Of a stretch of 64,000 nucleotides of DNA, positions 1 to 8,470 are shown one piece after another (position 1 is the first letter of the stretch; each line of letters opens with the position of its first letter). The notes under the pieces are model-generated. The model was given only the letters and a program-made list of their open reading frames with translations. It was not told the origin of the DNA and did not search any database. A program made the translations under genes and the position numbers. This DNA is from Piscinibacter gummiphilus (GTDB lineage: Bacteria > Pseudomonadota > Gammaproteobacteria > Burkholderiales > Burkholderiaceae_C). The stretch lies in contig NZ_CP015118.1 in assembly GCF_002116905.1 (NCBI RefSeq), positions 2,046,001-2,110,000 on the forward strand, in the 5' to 3' direction.

Positions 1-884
1 ACCTGCTGTACCAGGTGCGCTGCAAGGCGACGGGCGGGCTCAAGGCCCTGAAGACGCTGCACCCGTCGCGCGCGAACGACCCGCAGGAGCGCGCGATGCT
101 GGCCCACGAGGCGTGGCTTGGCGCGCGCGTGGCCGAACGCACCGGCGAGGGGTTCGTGCGCCTGCACGAGGTGGTGGACGCCACGGCCTTCTACCTGCTG
201 TTCGACTGGCACGCGGGGCACACCCTCGACCAGCTCGCCGAACGCCGCAAGGACGAGGGCCTGCCGGTGGCCGACGTGGTGGGCTGGACGCGCAGCGCGG
301 CGCGCTCCATCGGCCGCCTGCACCGCCTCGGGGTCATCCACCGCGACATCAAGCCGTCGAACCTGCACCTGGGCGACGACGGCGAGCTGCGGCTGCTGGA
401 CCTCGGCGTGGCCATCTCCGGCAACGAGCCCGAGGAACAGCGCAGCCTGCACGCGGGCACGCCCAGCTACATGAACCCCGAGCTGTGGGACGACGAGCCC
501 GTCGACGCGCAGAGCGACCTGTTCGCGCTGGGCGTGTCGCTGTACCAGCTGCTGACCGGCCACCTGCCGTACGGCGACATCGAGCCGTACCAGAAGCTGC
601 GCTACCGGCGCGACCCGAAGCCGCCGTCGCGCGTGCGCCCGGACGTGCCCATCTGGCTCGACCACGTGGTGCTCAAGGCCGTGGCCGTGGACAAGCGGCT
701 GCGTTTCGAGACCGCCGAGGAGTTCGCGCTCGCGCTCGAACGCGGGGCGTCGCGGCCGCTGCAGGCCCCGTCGGCCACGCCCATCGCGGTGCGCGACCCC
801 GTGGTGCTGTGGCAGGTCGCGTTCGGCGTGATGCTGCTGTTCAACCTGATGCTCGTCTTCTGGCTGGTGTTCCTGCCGAAGTGA
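1..884 (+). CDS. Ser/Thr protein kinase, C-terminal part (5' truncated by window edge)
   Basis: The reading frame is open from the first bases, so the start lies outside the window. The visible part is a Hanks-type kinase domain: the ATP-binding lysine in ALKTL (about 51-53), the catalytic loop HRDIKPSN (339-362), and the metal-binding motif as DLG rather than DFG (399-407). A hydrophobic C-terminal segment (about 801-875) should anchor it in the membrane. It faces a nitrate transporter gene. In Burkholderiales such kinases are often fused to an N-terminal PP2C phosphatase and sit beside nitrate assimilation genes. That fusion cannot be checked here. Kinase identity is firm; the link to nitrate control is inferred from position. 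Confidence 0.85.
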   Translation, partial: LLYQVRCKATGGLKALKTLHPSRANDPQERAMLAHEAWLGARVAERTGEGFVRLHEVVDATAFYLLFDWHAGHTLDQLAERRKDEGLPVADVVGWTRSAARSIGRLHRLGVIHRDIKPSNLHLGDDGELRLLDLGVAISGNEPEEQRSLHAGTPSYMNPELWDDEPVDAQSDLFALGVSLYQLLTGHLPYGDIEPYQKLRYRRDPKPPSRVRPDVPIWLDHVVLKAVAVDKRLRFETAEEFALALERGASRPLQAPSATPIAVRDPVVLWQVAFGVMLLFNLMLVFWLVFLPK

Positions 885-902
885 GCATCAGGCCGGGGCG
901 GA

Positions 903-2117
903 TCAGGTGGTGCGGGCCCGGCCGCCTTTTTCGGCCCACGTGCGCGTCCAGCGCAACTGCATGCGGCGCATCATCAGCAGCACGAGCAGCGCGAGGCCCG
1001 CGAACAGCACGAAGCCCCACAGGTAGGTGCCGGTGAGTTGCTTCGACAGGCCCATCGCGTTCGGCACGAGGCCGCCGCCCAGCGCGCCGATCTCGCCGAT
1101 CATCGAGCCGGCCACCGCGGTGGCCAGCGGCCAGCGCAGCGGCACGAGCTGGAAGAGGGCGCCGTTGCCCGCGCCGAGCGCGGCGAAGCACAGCATGAAC
1201 AGCAGCGTCGAGATGGTGAGCGAGCCACCCGCGAACCCGCAGGCCACGAGCGTCACGACCACCGTCACCAGCACCGCGGTGAGCGTGTTGATGCCACCCA
1301 GGCGGTCGGAGATCCAGCCGCCGAACACGCGCACGGTGGCGCCCATGAACGCGGCGAGCATCGTGAGCTGGCCCGCCTGCACCTTGCTGACGCCGAACTG
1401 GTCGAAGTAGTAGGTGGGCAGGAAGGTCGTGAGGCCGATGAAGCCGCCGAAGGTGATGCCGTAGATCACGCTGAAGGCCCAGCCGTCCTTCTCGAACAGG
1501 CAGGCGATGTGTTCGCGGAAGCTGGCGTGCGCGTCGACGTCGGGCGGTTCCTTGGCGAAGACGATCATCACCACCATGGGGATCGCGATGGCGGCGGCGG
1601 CGATGCCGTACACGGCCTGCCAGCCGAAGGCCTGCGCGAGCGGCGGGGCCACGAGCACCGACACCGCGGTGCCGATGTTGCCCGCGCCCACGAGCCCCAT
1701 CGCCAGGCCCTTGTGCCGCGGCGGGAACGAGCCCGAGCCGAGCGACAGCGCGACGCCGAAGCTCGCGCCGGCGATGCCCAGCAGCACACCCATCGCGAGC
1801 AGGTCGTTGAACGAGTTCACGAAGAAGAAGCCGAACAGCATCGCGACGGCGATCAGGCCCATCTCGACGAGGGTGGCGTTCTTGCGGCCGATGTACTGGG
1901 CGAGCACGCCGAGCGGGAACCGCATCAGGGCGCCCGCGATGATCGGGATCGACAGCATGAGGCCCTTCTGCGCGGGGCTCAGCTGGTAGGTTTCGCTGAT
2001 GAAGGGCGCCATGGCACCGTTCAGGACCCAGATGCAGCAGGAGAAGCTGAAATACAGGAACGAGGCGAACAGGGTGGGGCTGTGCCCCGTCTTCAGGAAA
2101 GCTTTGAAACCGGTCAC
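903..2117 (-). CDS. narK: NarK/NasA-type MFS nitrate/nitrite transporter
   Basis: The 404-residue protein is strongly hydrophobic with about 12 membrane segments. It carries MFS loop motifs and the glycine-rich nitrate-signature stretches typical of the NarK family (GIAGASFG, GAGNIGTA, GAGNGALFQL). It should import nitrate, or exchange nitrate for nitrite, at the inner membrane. I chose the GTG at 2117 because GAGG lies at the right distance upstream and the protein then begins just before the first membrane helix. The frame stays open further upstream, but that extension is hydrophilic and not family-like. It converges on the Ser/Thr kinase gene, leaving an 18-base gap between the stop codons. 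Confidence 0.87.
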   Translation of the reverse strand: MTGFKAFLKTGHSPTLFASFLYFSFSCCIWVLNGAMAPFISETYQLSPAQKGLMLSIPIIAGALMRFPLGVLAQYIGRKNATLVEMGLIAVAMLFGFFFVNSFNDLLAMGVLLGIAGASFGVALSLGSGSFPPRHKGLAMGLVGAGNIGTAVSVLVAPPLAQAFGWQAVYGIAAAAIAIPMVVMIVFAKEPPDVDAHASFREHIACLFEKDGWAFSVIYGITFGGFIGLTTFLPTYYFDQFGVSKVQAGQLTMLAAFMGATVRVFGGWISDRLGGINTLTAVLVTVVVTLVACGFAGGSLTISTLLFMLCFAALGAGNGALFQLVPLRWPLATAVAGSMIGEIGALGGGLVPNAMGLSKQLTGTYLWGFVLFAGLALLVLLMMRRMQLRWTRTWAEKGGRARTT

Positions 2118-2479
2118 GGTGATCCTCAGGTGCTGTGCTCGCCCCAACTTCGGGCGCCGATGTTGTTTGCACGAACCTGATGCGAAACCCATGCCAGCCT
2201 TCGGGGCATCCGAGGCCTCGAATTGGGGGGCGAGCGGACTCGATGGTCCGAAACGGGGCATCCGCCAAACGGCCGATGGCGCAGGTGAGACTTTTTCACT
2301 CCCAAGGTCTGGGGAGGGATGCCGCCGGGTCCTCTGCCCGCCGCTATGATCCTCCAAGCTAGGGGTTTCATACCACCGCGCCAGTGCATAAATTGCCAGG
2401 GTGACATTCATCCGACAAAAGGGCGGGCAGGGGGTGTCGACCCCCAACCACAGGCCTTCGGGCATGCACGAAAGAACGA
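2118..2479. other. Divergent intergenic region between narK and the GGDEF gene
   Basis: No gene is supported in these 362 bases. The 11-mer CGGGGCATCCG occurs twice as a direct repeat (2202-2212 and 2254-2264), exactly 52 bases apart, upstream of narK. A weak -10-like TATGAT (2345-2350) faces the GGDEF gene. I found no ANTAR twin-hairpin leader or consensus sigma-54 element here, unlike the region upstream of nrtA. Confidence 0.5.
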
Positions 2480-3517
2480 ATGACGGATTCCAATCAGCTG
2501 GCCCTGGCTGCGCGTGCCGATCACGCGAACGGGCTGGCCCTTGCCCTCGGACTGGCTCCTGAAGCCTGGGGCGTGGCGTTGTCCGCGCTGATCGAGCGCA
2601 CCGACACGCTGTATGCGATCAAGGAAGCCGCCACCGGGCGCTACGTCAGCGCCAACACCCGCATGGAAGCCCTCGCCGGCCGGCCGCTCGCCGGTCTCAC
2701 CGACGACGACTGGGCGCCGGCGGAAACCCTGGGCGCGCTGCGCGCCGCCGACCAGTCGGCGATGGTGCAGACGGTGCCCCAGGTCAGCGAACACCGCATC
2801 GACAACGGCGAATGGCGCCGCGAGTTCAGCGTCACGCGCTTCCCGCTCGCGGCCCGCGACGGCGGCCCCGCGCGCCACCTCGCCGTCTTCTGGAACGACC
2901 TCACGGCCCAGCGCCAGCAGGAAGCCCAGCTGCAGCTCGCGCTCTCGCAGCTCGAGACCCAGCAGCAGGCCGCCGAGGCCCAGCGCCGCGAAGCGCAGGA
3001 CCAGGGCCTGCGCGACCGCGCCACGGGCCTGTACCAGCGCGGCCACTTCGACGACCAGCTGCGCCGCGAGGTGGACCTCTCCTCGCGCGAACACCGCGAG
3101 TTCGCGATGGTGTCGGTGGCCCTCGACCCGCTCGGCGAGCAGGTGCTGGCGCTCGGTGCCGAGGCGCGTGTGCGCGTGCTCGAGGCGCTCGGCCGCCTCC
3201 TGCGCAGCAACACGCGCGCGATGGACGCGTCCTGCCGCCTGTCGGAAGACCGCTTCGCGGTGCTGCTGTCCGGCGTGGGCCTCGCCACCGCCCATTCGCG
3301 CATGGAAGGCCTGCGCCGCCAGTGCGCCACGCAGATCGTGATGCTCAACGGACACGACCTGGGCTTCACGGTGTCGATGGGGGTCGCGAGCTTCCCGCAC
3401 ACGGCCCATGGGCAGGACGAACTGCTCGCCGCGTCCGACGCGGCCCTGGCCGAAGCGCAGCGGCGTGGTGGCAACCACGTCACGCTCGCGAGCATCCGGT
3501 TCGAACCGAAGGGCTGA
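2480..3517 (+). CDS. PAS domain plus degenerate GGDEF domain protein
   Basis: The 345-residue protein has a PAS-like domain (about 33-140), a glutamine-rich coiled linker (about 143-175) and a GGDEF-like domain (about 178-340). The fold landmarks are present (DRATGLYQRGHF near 179, SMGVASFP, and a C-terminal AxxALAEAQRRGGN). However, the signature GGDEF motif is SEDRF (255-259), and the usual N of the NR motif is Q. Active diguanylate cyclases need the two glycines and acidic residues there, so it is probably enzymatically dead and may act as a nucleotide sensor or partner protein. There are no membrane segments, so it is cytoplasmic. Its stop codon abuts that of the convergent EVE gene. Confidence 0.85.
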   Translation: MTDSNQLALAARADHANGLALALGLAPEAWGVALSALIERTDTLYAIKEAATGRYVSANTRMEALAGRPLAGLTDDDWAPAETLGALRAADQSAMVQTVPQVSEHRIDNGEWRREFSVTRFPLAARDGGPARHLAVFWNDLTAQRQQEAQLQLALSQLETQQQAAEAQRREAQDQGLRDRATGLYQRGHFDDQLRREVDLSSREHREFAMVSVALDPLGEQVLALGAEARVRVLEALGRLLRSNTRAMDASCRLSEDRFAVLLSGVGLATAHSRMEGLRRQCATQIVMLNGHDLGFTVSMGVASFPHTAHGQDELLAASDAALAEAQRRGGNHVTLASIRFEPKG

Positions 3518-3994
<477 letters not shown>

Positions 3995-4055
3995 CGCGTG
4001 CGCGGAGGAGACCGGGTGCGTGGGAATAAGGTGTCCGTCGCGGACCGTGAGCCGC

Positions 4056-4184
4056 ATTCCTGAACCCAGGCAGTTCAGGTGGGCGAGGTCAGCCTGGCCT
4101 CGGGTTCATCTGACGCGAGACGATCGCACCAGCCAGGCGATGTTCCAAGCCCTTGCTCTTGCGAGCATCGGTTCAAGGAAATAT
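4056..4184 (-). ncRNA. ssrS: 6S RNA
   Basis: Read on the minus strand, the 5' part TTCCTTGAACC pairs with the 3' part GGTTCAGGAA, giving the closing stem of a long rod. Just inside is GATGCTCGCAAGAGC, very like the start of E. coli 6S RNA. A further long-range pairing, CCTGGCTGG with CCAGG, is also visible. Its place immediately downstream of zapA is the conserved 6S locus. 6S RNA mimics an open promoter and binds sigma-70 RNA polymerase. The ends are approximate, and the visible rod is shorter than the E. coli RNA. Confidence 0.72.
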
Positions 4185-4270
4185 AAAACTCACGCGAAGG
4201 CGACGGACGAATCCATTCTACGCGGTGAGATCCGTCCGCGGATGACGAACGGTCATTGCGCGGGATGGTC

Positions 4271-4591
4271 CTACAGGAGTTGCCCGTCCGCGCCCAGGGC
4301 CTGGTCGACGCGGCGGATCAGCGCGTCGATGTGCGCGTCGTCGGAGCCGGGAACTGCCGGGGCGGACGCGCTGCCCGCGGCGGGCGCGACCGGCCGCTCG
4401 GCCAGCGCGTACGCGAGGTTCAGCGCCGCGAGCACCGCGATGCGCTCGCGCGCCTTCACGCGGCCCGCGTCGCGGATGGCGCTCATTTCGCGGTCGACGC
4501 TGGCCACCGCTTCCAGCAGCGACGTCTCGCCGCCCTCGGGGCAGCCGAGGATGTAGCTCTGCCCCATGATCGTCACTTCGATCTGTTTCAT
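4271..4591 (-). CDS. zapA: Cell division protein ZapA
   Basis: The 106-residue protein begins MKQIEVTIMGQSYILGCPEG, the ZapA N-terminal domain. An alanine-rich linker and a helical C-terminus follow, including LLEAVASVDREM and the conserved RIAVLAALNLAYAL stretch. ZapA binds FtsZ and bundles its filaments at mid-cell. Its ATG overlaps the stop codon of the upstream ZapB-like gene by four bases (ATGA), so the two are translationally coupled. 6S RNA follows directly downstream. Confidence 0.92.
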   Translation of the reverse strand: MKQIEVTIMGQSYILGCPEGGETSLLEAVASVDREMSAIRDAGRVKARERIAVLAALNLAYALAERPVAPAAGSASAPAVPGSDDAHIDALIRRVDQALGADGQLL

Positions 4592-4824
4592 TCGTCTTCC
4601 TGGGCCGGCGTGGCGGACGGCGAATCCGCGGGTTGGTCGGTCGGCAGGCGCTGCAGCAGCGAATCGATGCGGCCGCGCGCCGCGTTCAGGCGCGAGCGCA
4701 GGTTGTCGCGCTCGAGCGTGACGGCGTTGAGTTGCTGGGCGAGCAGGTCGTGCGTGCGCTTGAGCTCTTCGTGTCGCAGCAGCAGGCGCTCCACCCGATC
4801 GGCGAGTTCTTGGGTCTTCGACAT
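4588..4824 (-). CDS. ZapB-like coiled-coil protein (TIGR02449 type)
   Basis: This small 78-residue protein is almost entirely one predicted coiled coil (about 5-60: heptads of L, V and A with many E, R and K), followed by an acidic tail. Short coiled-coil proteins of this kind are encoded just before zapA in many beta- and gammaproteobacteria and resemble the division factor ZapB. I start at the ATG at 4824 (MSKTQELADRVERLL). The frame is open upstream to 4863, but that extension is basic and unlike the family. Coupling to zapA supports a division role, which is inferred. Confidence 0.75.
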   Translation of the reverse strand: MSKTQELADRVERLLLRHEELKRTHDLLAQQLNAVTLERDNLRSRLNAARGRIDSLLQRLPTDQPADSPSATPAQEDE

Positions 4825-4862
4825 GGCAAGCGTGGGCTCTCGGTGACGACGGACTGAACCCA

Positions 4863-4893
4863 TTGTAGGGCTCGTGCCGCGGACACTTACAAT
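4863..4893 (+). promoter_or_regulatory. Candidate sigma-70 promoter for the B12 operon
   Basis: A TACAAT -10 element lies at 4888-4893, just before the cobalamin riboswitch. A weak -35 candidate TTGTAG is at 4863-4868, with a longer than ideal 19-base spacer. The same TACAAT context recurs before tsaD and rpsO in this window. Position supports the call; strength is unknown. Confidence 0.45.
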
Positions 4894-4900
4894 GGCGCCC

Positions 4901-5104
4901 GTTGGTGCTCGTGCCGGTTGTCACGCCGGTGCAGTTAAACGGGAAGCAGAGGAAGCCGGTCCATCGGGCCGTCGTCCAGCCTGCGCTGCCCCCGCAACGG
5001 TCAGCGGACGGCGCGTCATCGCGCCAACTCGTGTGCAACGCCACTGGGGGTCATGTCCTGGGAAGGCCGCACGGGTCGTTCCGCCAGCCCGGATACCGGC
5101 CAAC
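4901..5104 (+). promoter_or_regulatory. Adenosylcobalamin riboswitch
   Basis: The conserved cobalamin aptamer landmarks appear in order: GGTGC at the 5' side, AGTTAAACGGGAA, the B12 box CTGCCCCCGCAACGGT (4986-5001), a CCACTGGG/CCTGGGAAGGC pair, and the 3' consensus AGCCCGGATACCGGCC (5086-5101). A terminator follows directly and then btuB, so B12 binding should repress the whole downstream operon. Confidence 0.93.
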
Positions 5105-5109
5105 GAGGT

Positions 5110-5134
5110 GGGACACGTCCGCGTGTCCCTTTGT
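5110..5134 (+). terminator. Intrinsic terminator, riboswitch expression platform
   Basis: An 8-bp perfect stem, GGGACACG (5110-5117) with CGTGTCCC (5122-5129) around a TCCG loop, is followed by TTTGT. It lies between the end of the aptamer and the btuB start, which is where a transcriptional off-switch would sit. The U-tract is short. Confidence 0.7.
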
Positions 5135-5184
5135 CAGGTGCTTGCGGGGAAGCAGGCGCCTGGATCTTCTCCGTTGTCCCTTTC

Positions 5185-7023
5185 ATGAAAAAGAAAATCT
5201 GGCGCGACGCGCGCCTGTGCCCGTCCGTCCTCGCACTGGCCTGCAGCGCCGTGTCCGCGCAGGGCACGCCCGCCACGCTGAACCCGGTCGTCGTCACCGC
5301 CACGCGTTCGGCCGTGCCGCTGCGCGACGTGCTCGCCGACGTCACCGTGATCGAGCGGGACGTGATCGAACGCCACGCCGGCAACGCCCTGGGCGACCTG
5401 CTGGGCAGCATGCCCGGCTTCCAGATGGGCCGCAGCGGCGGCCCCGCCGGCACCACCTCGCTGTTCGTGCGCGGCGGCGACCAGCGCTTCACCGCCGTGC
5501 TGGTCGACGGCGTGCGCGTCGACACGCAGACCACGGGCGGCGCTTCGTGGGAAGCCATCCCCCTCGGCCAGATCGAGCGCATCGAGATCCTCCGCGGCCC
5601 GGCCAGCGCCGTGTACGGCTCCGACGCGATGAGCGGCGTGGTGCAGATCTTCACGCGCAAGGGCGAGCCCGGCACGCGTTTCGACGTCGGCATGGGCGGT
5701 GGCAGCTTCGGCACGTTCAAGTCCGACGCCGGCGTGTCGGGCCAGTGGGGCACGTTCGACTACGCGCTGTCGGGCCTGTCCGAGCGCAGCACCGGCTTCA
5801 ACGCGAAGACCAACGGCAACCCCGACCGCGACGGCTATGAAAGCCGGGGTGGCACGGGCCGCCTGGGCTGGAACGTGGTCGAAGGCCACCGGGTCGAGGT
5901 GTCGGCGATGCGCAGCCACGTCGAAAGCCAGTACGACGGCAACCTGAACGTCGACGACCGCAGCACGCGCGACCTGGACACCGTGCGGGCCCTGTGGTCC
6001 GCGCAATGGACGAAGGCGTGGACCAGCACCGTCAGCGCCGGGCAGTCGAAGGACCGCTACGAGACGCAGCCGCTGTTCCCGTACCTCACGGAGACGCAGG
6101 TGCGCACCGCCACCTGGCAGAACGACGTTCGCCTGGGCGACCACACGATCAACGCGACGCTCGAGCGCCGCGAGGACGAACTGCAGAACAACGGCCTCGA
6201 CGGTTCGTCGACGCGTGAGCGCGACCAGGACGCCGTCGCGCTCGGCTACGGCTGGCGCAGCGGCATCTGGGCCGTGCAGGCGAACGCCCGCCACGACCGC
6301 AACGACGACTTCGGTTCGGTGAACACCGGCACGCTGGCGGTGGGTGTGGACGTGGCCCGGGGTTGGCGCGTGCAGTCGTCGGTGGGCAACGGATTCCGTG
6401 CTCCCACGCTGTACCAGCAATACGCGGCCGAGTTCGGCAACGCCACCCTGAAGCCGGAGCGTTCGCTCAGCAACATCGACCTCGCGCTGCGCCACCAGGC
6501 GGGCCGCTTCGATTCGAGCCTCACCCTCTACCGCAACCGCATCACGGACCTGATCGTGTTCGCGGCGCCCGACCCGGCGCTGTGCTCGTACTCGTTCGGC
6601 TGCTACGACAACGTCGACGGCACGTCGGTGCTCAAGGGCGCGACGTTCACCACCGCGTGGAACGGCGACGACGTGCGCGTCTCGGGCTCGGCGGACTTCC
6701 TGTCGGCCCGCAACCCGTCCGGCCGCGACCTCGCGCGGCGCTCGCGCCGCCATGGCTCGCTGAAGATCGAGAAGGACCTCGGCGACACGACGGTGGGCGG
6801 CGAACTGCTGTCGTATTCGAAGCGCTACGACCGCGACACCAGCCCGCTGGTGCTCGGTGGGTACACGATCCTGAACGTCGACCTGACCCACAAGTTGAAC
6901 GCAGAATGGCGCCTGGTGGCCCGTGTCGACAACTTCTTCGACAAGGCCTACCAGACCGCCGCCACGTACAACACCGGCCCCATGACGGTGTTCTTCGGGG
7001 CGCGCTGGTCGCCGAAATTCTGA
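5185..7023 (+). CDS. btuB: TonB-dependent vitamin B12 outer membrane receptor
   Basis: The 612-residue protein has a short signal peptide (about 1-25, cleavage near VSAQG), then a TonB-box-like stretch VVVTATR. Next come the plug domain (about 45-160, with LFVRGGDQRFTAVLVDGV and IEILRGPASAVYGSDAMSGVV) and a 22-strand barrel ending in the terminal phenylalanine SPKF. It imports cobalamin across the outer membrane using TonB energy. The size is close to E. coli BtuB (614). The start at 5185 gives a proper signal peptide, but no clear Shine-Dalgarno precedes it. The cobalamin riboswitch directly upstream fixes the substrate as corrinoid. Confidence 0.93.
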   Translation: MKKKIWRDARLCPSVLALACSAVSAQGTPATLNPVVVTATRSAVPLRDVLADVTVIERDVIERHAGNALGDLLGSMPGFQMGRSGGPAGTTSLFVRGGDQRFTAVLVDGVRVDTQTTGGASWEAIPLGQIERIEILRGPASAVYGSDAMSGVVQIFTRKGEPGTRFDVGMGGGSFGTFKSDAGVSGQWGTFDYALSGLSERSTGFNAKTNGNPDRDGYESRGGTGRLGWNVVEGHRVEVSAMRSHVESQYDGNLNVDDRSTRDLDTVRALWSAQWTKAWTSTVSAGQSKDRYETQPLFPYLTETQVRTATWQNDVRLGDHTINATLERREDELQNNGLDGSSTRERDQDAVALGYGWRSGIWAVQANARHDRNDDFGSVNTGTLAVGVDVARGWRVQSSVGNGFRAPTLYQQYAAEFGNATLKPERSLSNIDLALRHQAGRFDSSLTLYRNRITDLIVFAAPDPALCSYSFGCYDNVDGTSVLKGATFTTAWNGDDVRVSGSADFLSARNPSGRDLARRSRRHGSLKIEKDLGDTTVGGELLSYSKRYDRDTSPLVLGGYTILNVDLTHKLNAEWRLVARVDNFFDKAYQTAATYNTGPMTVFFGARWSPKF

Positions 7024-7025
7024 CC

Positions 7026-7601
7026 ATGCACCACAACGACCACCACCTCGTGCTCGGCGGGCAGCGCAGCGGCAAGTCGCGGCGCGCCGAGTCGCTCGCG
7101 GCTGCGTGGCTCGCCACGCCCGGACGCGAGGCGGCGCTGGTCGCCACGGCGTTCGCGGGCGACGCGGAGATGGCGGACCGCATCGCCCGGCATCGGTTCG
7201 ACCGGGCCGAGCGGGTGCCCGGCCTCGCCACGGTCGAGGAACCGCGGGCCCTGGCCTCGGCCGTGCGCGCGCTGGCCGCGCCGCACCGGCTCGTCGTCGT
7301 CGACTGCCTGACGCTGTGGCTCACGAACCTGTTGATGCCGCTTGCCGGGCAGGCCGTCGACGGCGACCGGCTCGACGCGGCCATCGACGACCTGTCGGAC
7401 GTGCTGCGCGCCGCGGCCGGGCCCGTGGTGCTGGTCTCGAACGAGATCGGCCTCGGGCTCTCGCCACTGACGCACGAGGCGCGTCGGTTCGTCGACGAGC
7501 TGGGGCGGCTGCACCAGCGGGTCGCGGACCAGTGCGCGAACGTGACGCTGATGGTCGCGGGGCTCGAGGTGCCGGTGAAACGACGGGCGTCCGCCGCATG
7601 A
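7026..7601 (+). CDS. cobU: Adenosylcobinamide kinase/adenosylcobinamide-phosphate guanylyltransferase
   Basis: The 191-residue protein starts with a P-loop, LGGQRSGKSRRAE (about 9-21), and has the family's VVDCLTLWLTNLL and VSNEIGLGLSP motifs. It phosphorylates adenosylcobinamide and transfers GMP to give AdoCbi-GDP, the substrate of CobS. It begins two bases after the btuB stop, and its own stop overlaps the next start (ATGA), typical of tight coupling in this operon. Also called CobP in aerobic producers. Confidence 0.93.
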   Translation: MHHNDHHLVLGGQRSGKSRRAESLAAAWLATPGREAALVATAFAGDAEMADRIARHRFDRAERVPGLATVEEPRALASAVRALAAPHRLVVVDCLTLWLTNLLMPLAGQAVDGDRLDAAIDDLSDVLRAAAGPVVLVSNEIGLGLSPLTHEARRFVDELGRLHQRVADQCANVTLMVAGLEVPVKRRASAA

Positions 7602-8470
7602 TCCGCCGCCTGCTGATCTCCTTCGCCCTGTCCGCGGTGGCCCTGGCCGCCGCGGCTTCACCGGTCACCGTGCCCGACCACCGCGGCCGCACGCTTTCGC
7701 TGCCGGCCCCGCCGCAGCGCATCGTCACGCTGATGCCGTCGCTCACCGAGGGCGTCTGCGCGCTCGGCGGCTGCGCGCGGCTGGTGGGCACCGACCGCTT
7801 CTCGAACGCGCCGGCCTCCGTCACCGCGCTGCCCAAGCTCGGCGGCCTGGAGGACGCGCAGGTCGAGCGCCTCGTCGCGCTCAAGCCCGACCTCGTGATC
7901 GTCGCGCCGTCGGCCCGCATCACCGACCGGCTCGAGCAGTTGGGCCTGAAGGTGCTGGTGGTCGAGTCGAACACCCATGCCGACGTGAAGCGCGGCCTGG
8001 AGACCCTCGCCACGGTGCTGGGCGAACCGGGGCGCGCGGCCGTCGCGTGGGCCGCGATCGAACGCGACCTGCAGGCCGCCGCGGCGCGGGTGCCGGCCGG
8101 CATGCGCGGCCAGCGCGTGTTCTTCGAGGTCGACGGTTCGTCGTACGCGGCGGGCCGGTCGTCCTTCATCGGCGAGACGCTCGCGCGGCTGGGCCTCGGC
8201 AACATCGTGGGCCCGGAGCTGGGGCCCTTCCCGAAGCTGAACCCCGAGTACGTCGTGCGTGCGCAGCCGGACCTCATCATGGCCGTCGATCGCAGCGTGA
8301 CGACGATGGCGACCCGGCCGGGCTGGTCCTCGCTGAAGGCGCTGCGCGAGCGGCACGTGTGCGGGTTCGCACCGGACCGCTACGAGCTGCTGATCCGGCC
8401 CGGCCCCCGCATGGGCGAGGCCGCGCTGGTGCTGGCCGACTGCGTGGTCGGGCTGGGCCCGGCCCGGTGA
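7598..8470 (+). CDS. btuF: Cobalamin ABC transporter periplasmic binding protein
   Basis: The 290-residue protein has a clear signal peptide (MIRRLLISFALSAVALAAAA, cleavage near position 20). The two-lobed periplasmic binding fold of the BtuF/FhuD class follows: RIVTLMPSLTEGVCALG, LGGLEDAQVERLVALKPDLVI, and a C-terminal domain with GPRMGEAALVLA. It captures B12 in the periplasm and hands it to BtuCD. Its start overlaps the cobU stop and its stop overlaps the btuC start. Confidence 0.92.
   Translation: MIRRLLISFALSAVALAAAASPVTVPDHRGRTLSLPAPPQRIVTLMPSLTEGVCALGGCARLVGTDRFSNAPASVTALPKLGGLEDAQVERLVALKPDLVIVAPSARITDRLEQLGLKVLVVESNTHADVKRGLETLATVLGEPGRAAVAWAAIERDLQAAAARVPAGMRGQRVFFEVDGSSYAAGRSSFIGETLARLGLGNIVGPELGPFPKLNPEYVVRAQPDLIMAVDRSVTTMATRPGWSSLKALRERHVCGFAPDRYELLIRPGPRMGEAALVLADCVVGLGPAR

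Noticed and set aside
2118..2350. A second ANTAR leader upstream of narK
   Set aside because: I looked for paired stems with six-base A..G loops and found only imperfect stems with other loop sizes.
2118..2465. N-terminal extension of narK by 116 residues
   Set aside because: The added part is hydrophilic, unlike the family, and the GTG at 2117 has a good ribosome binding site.
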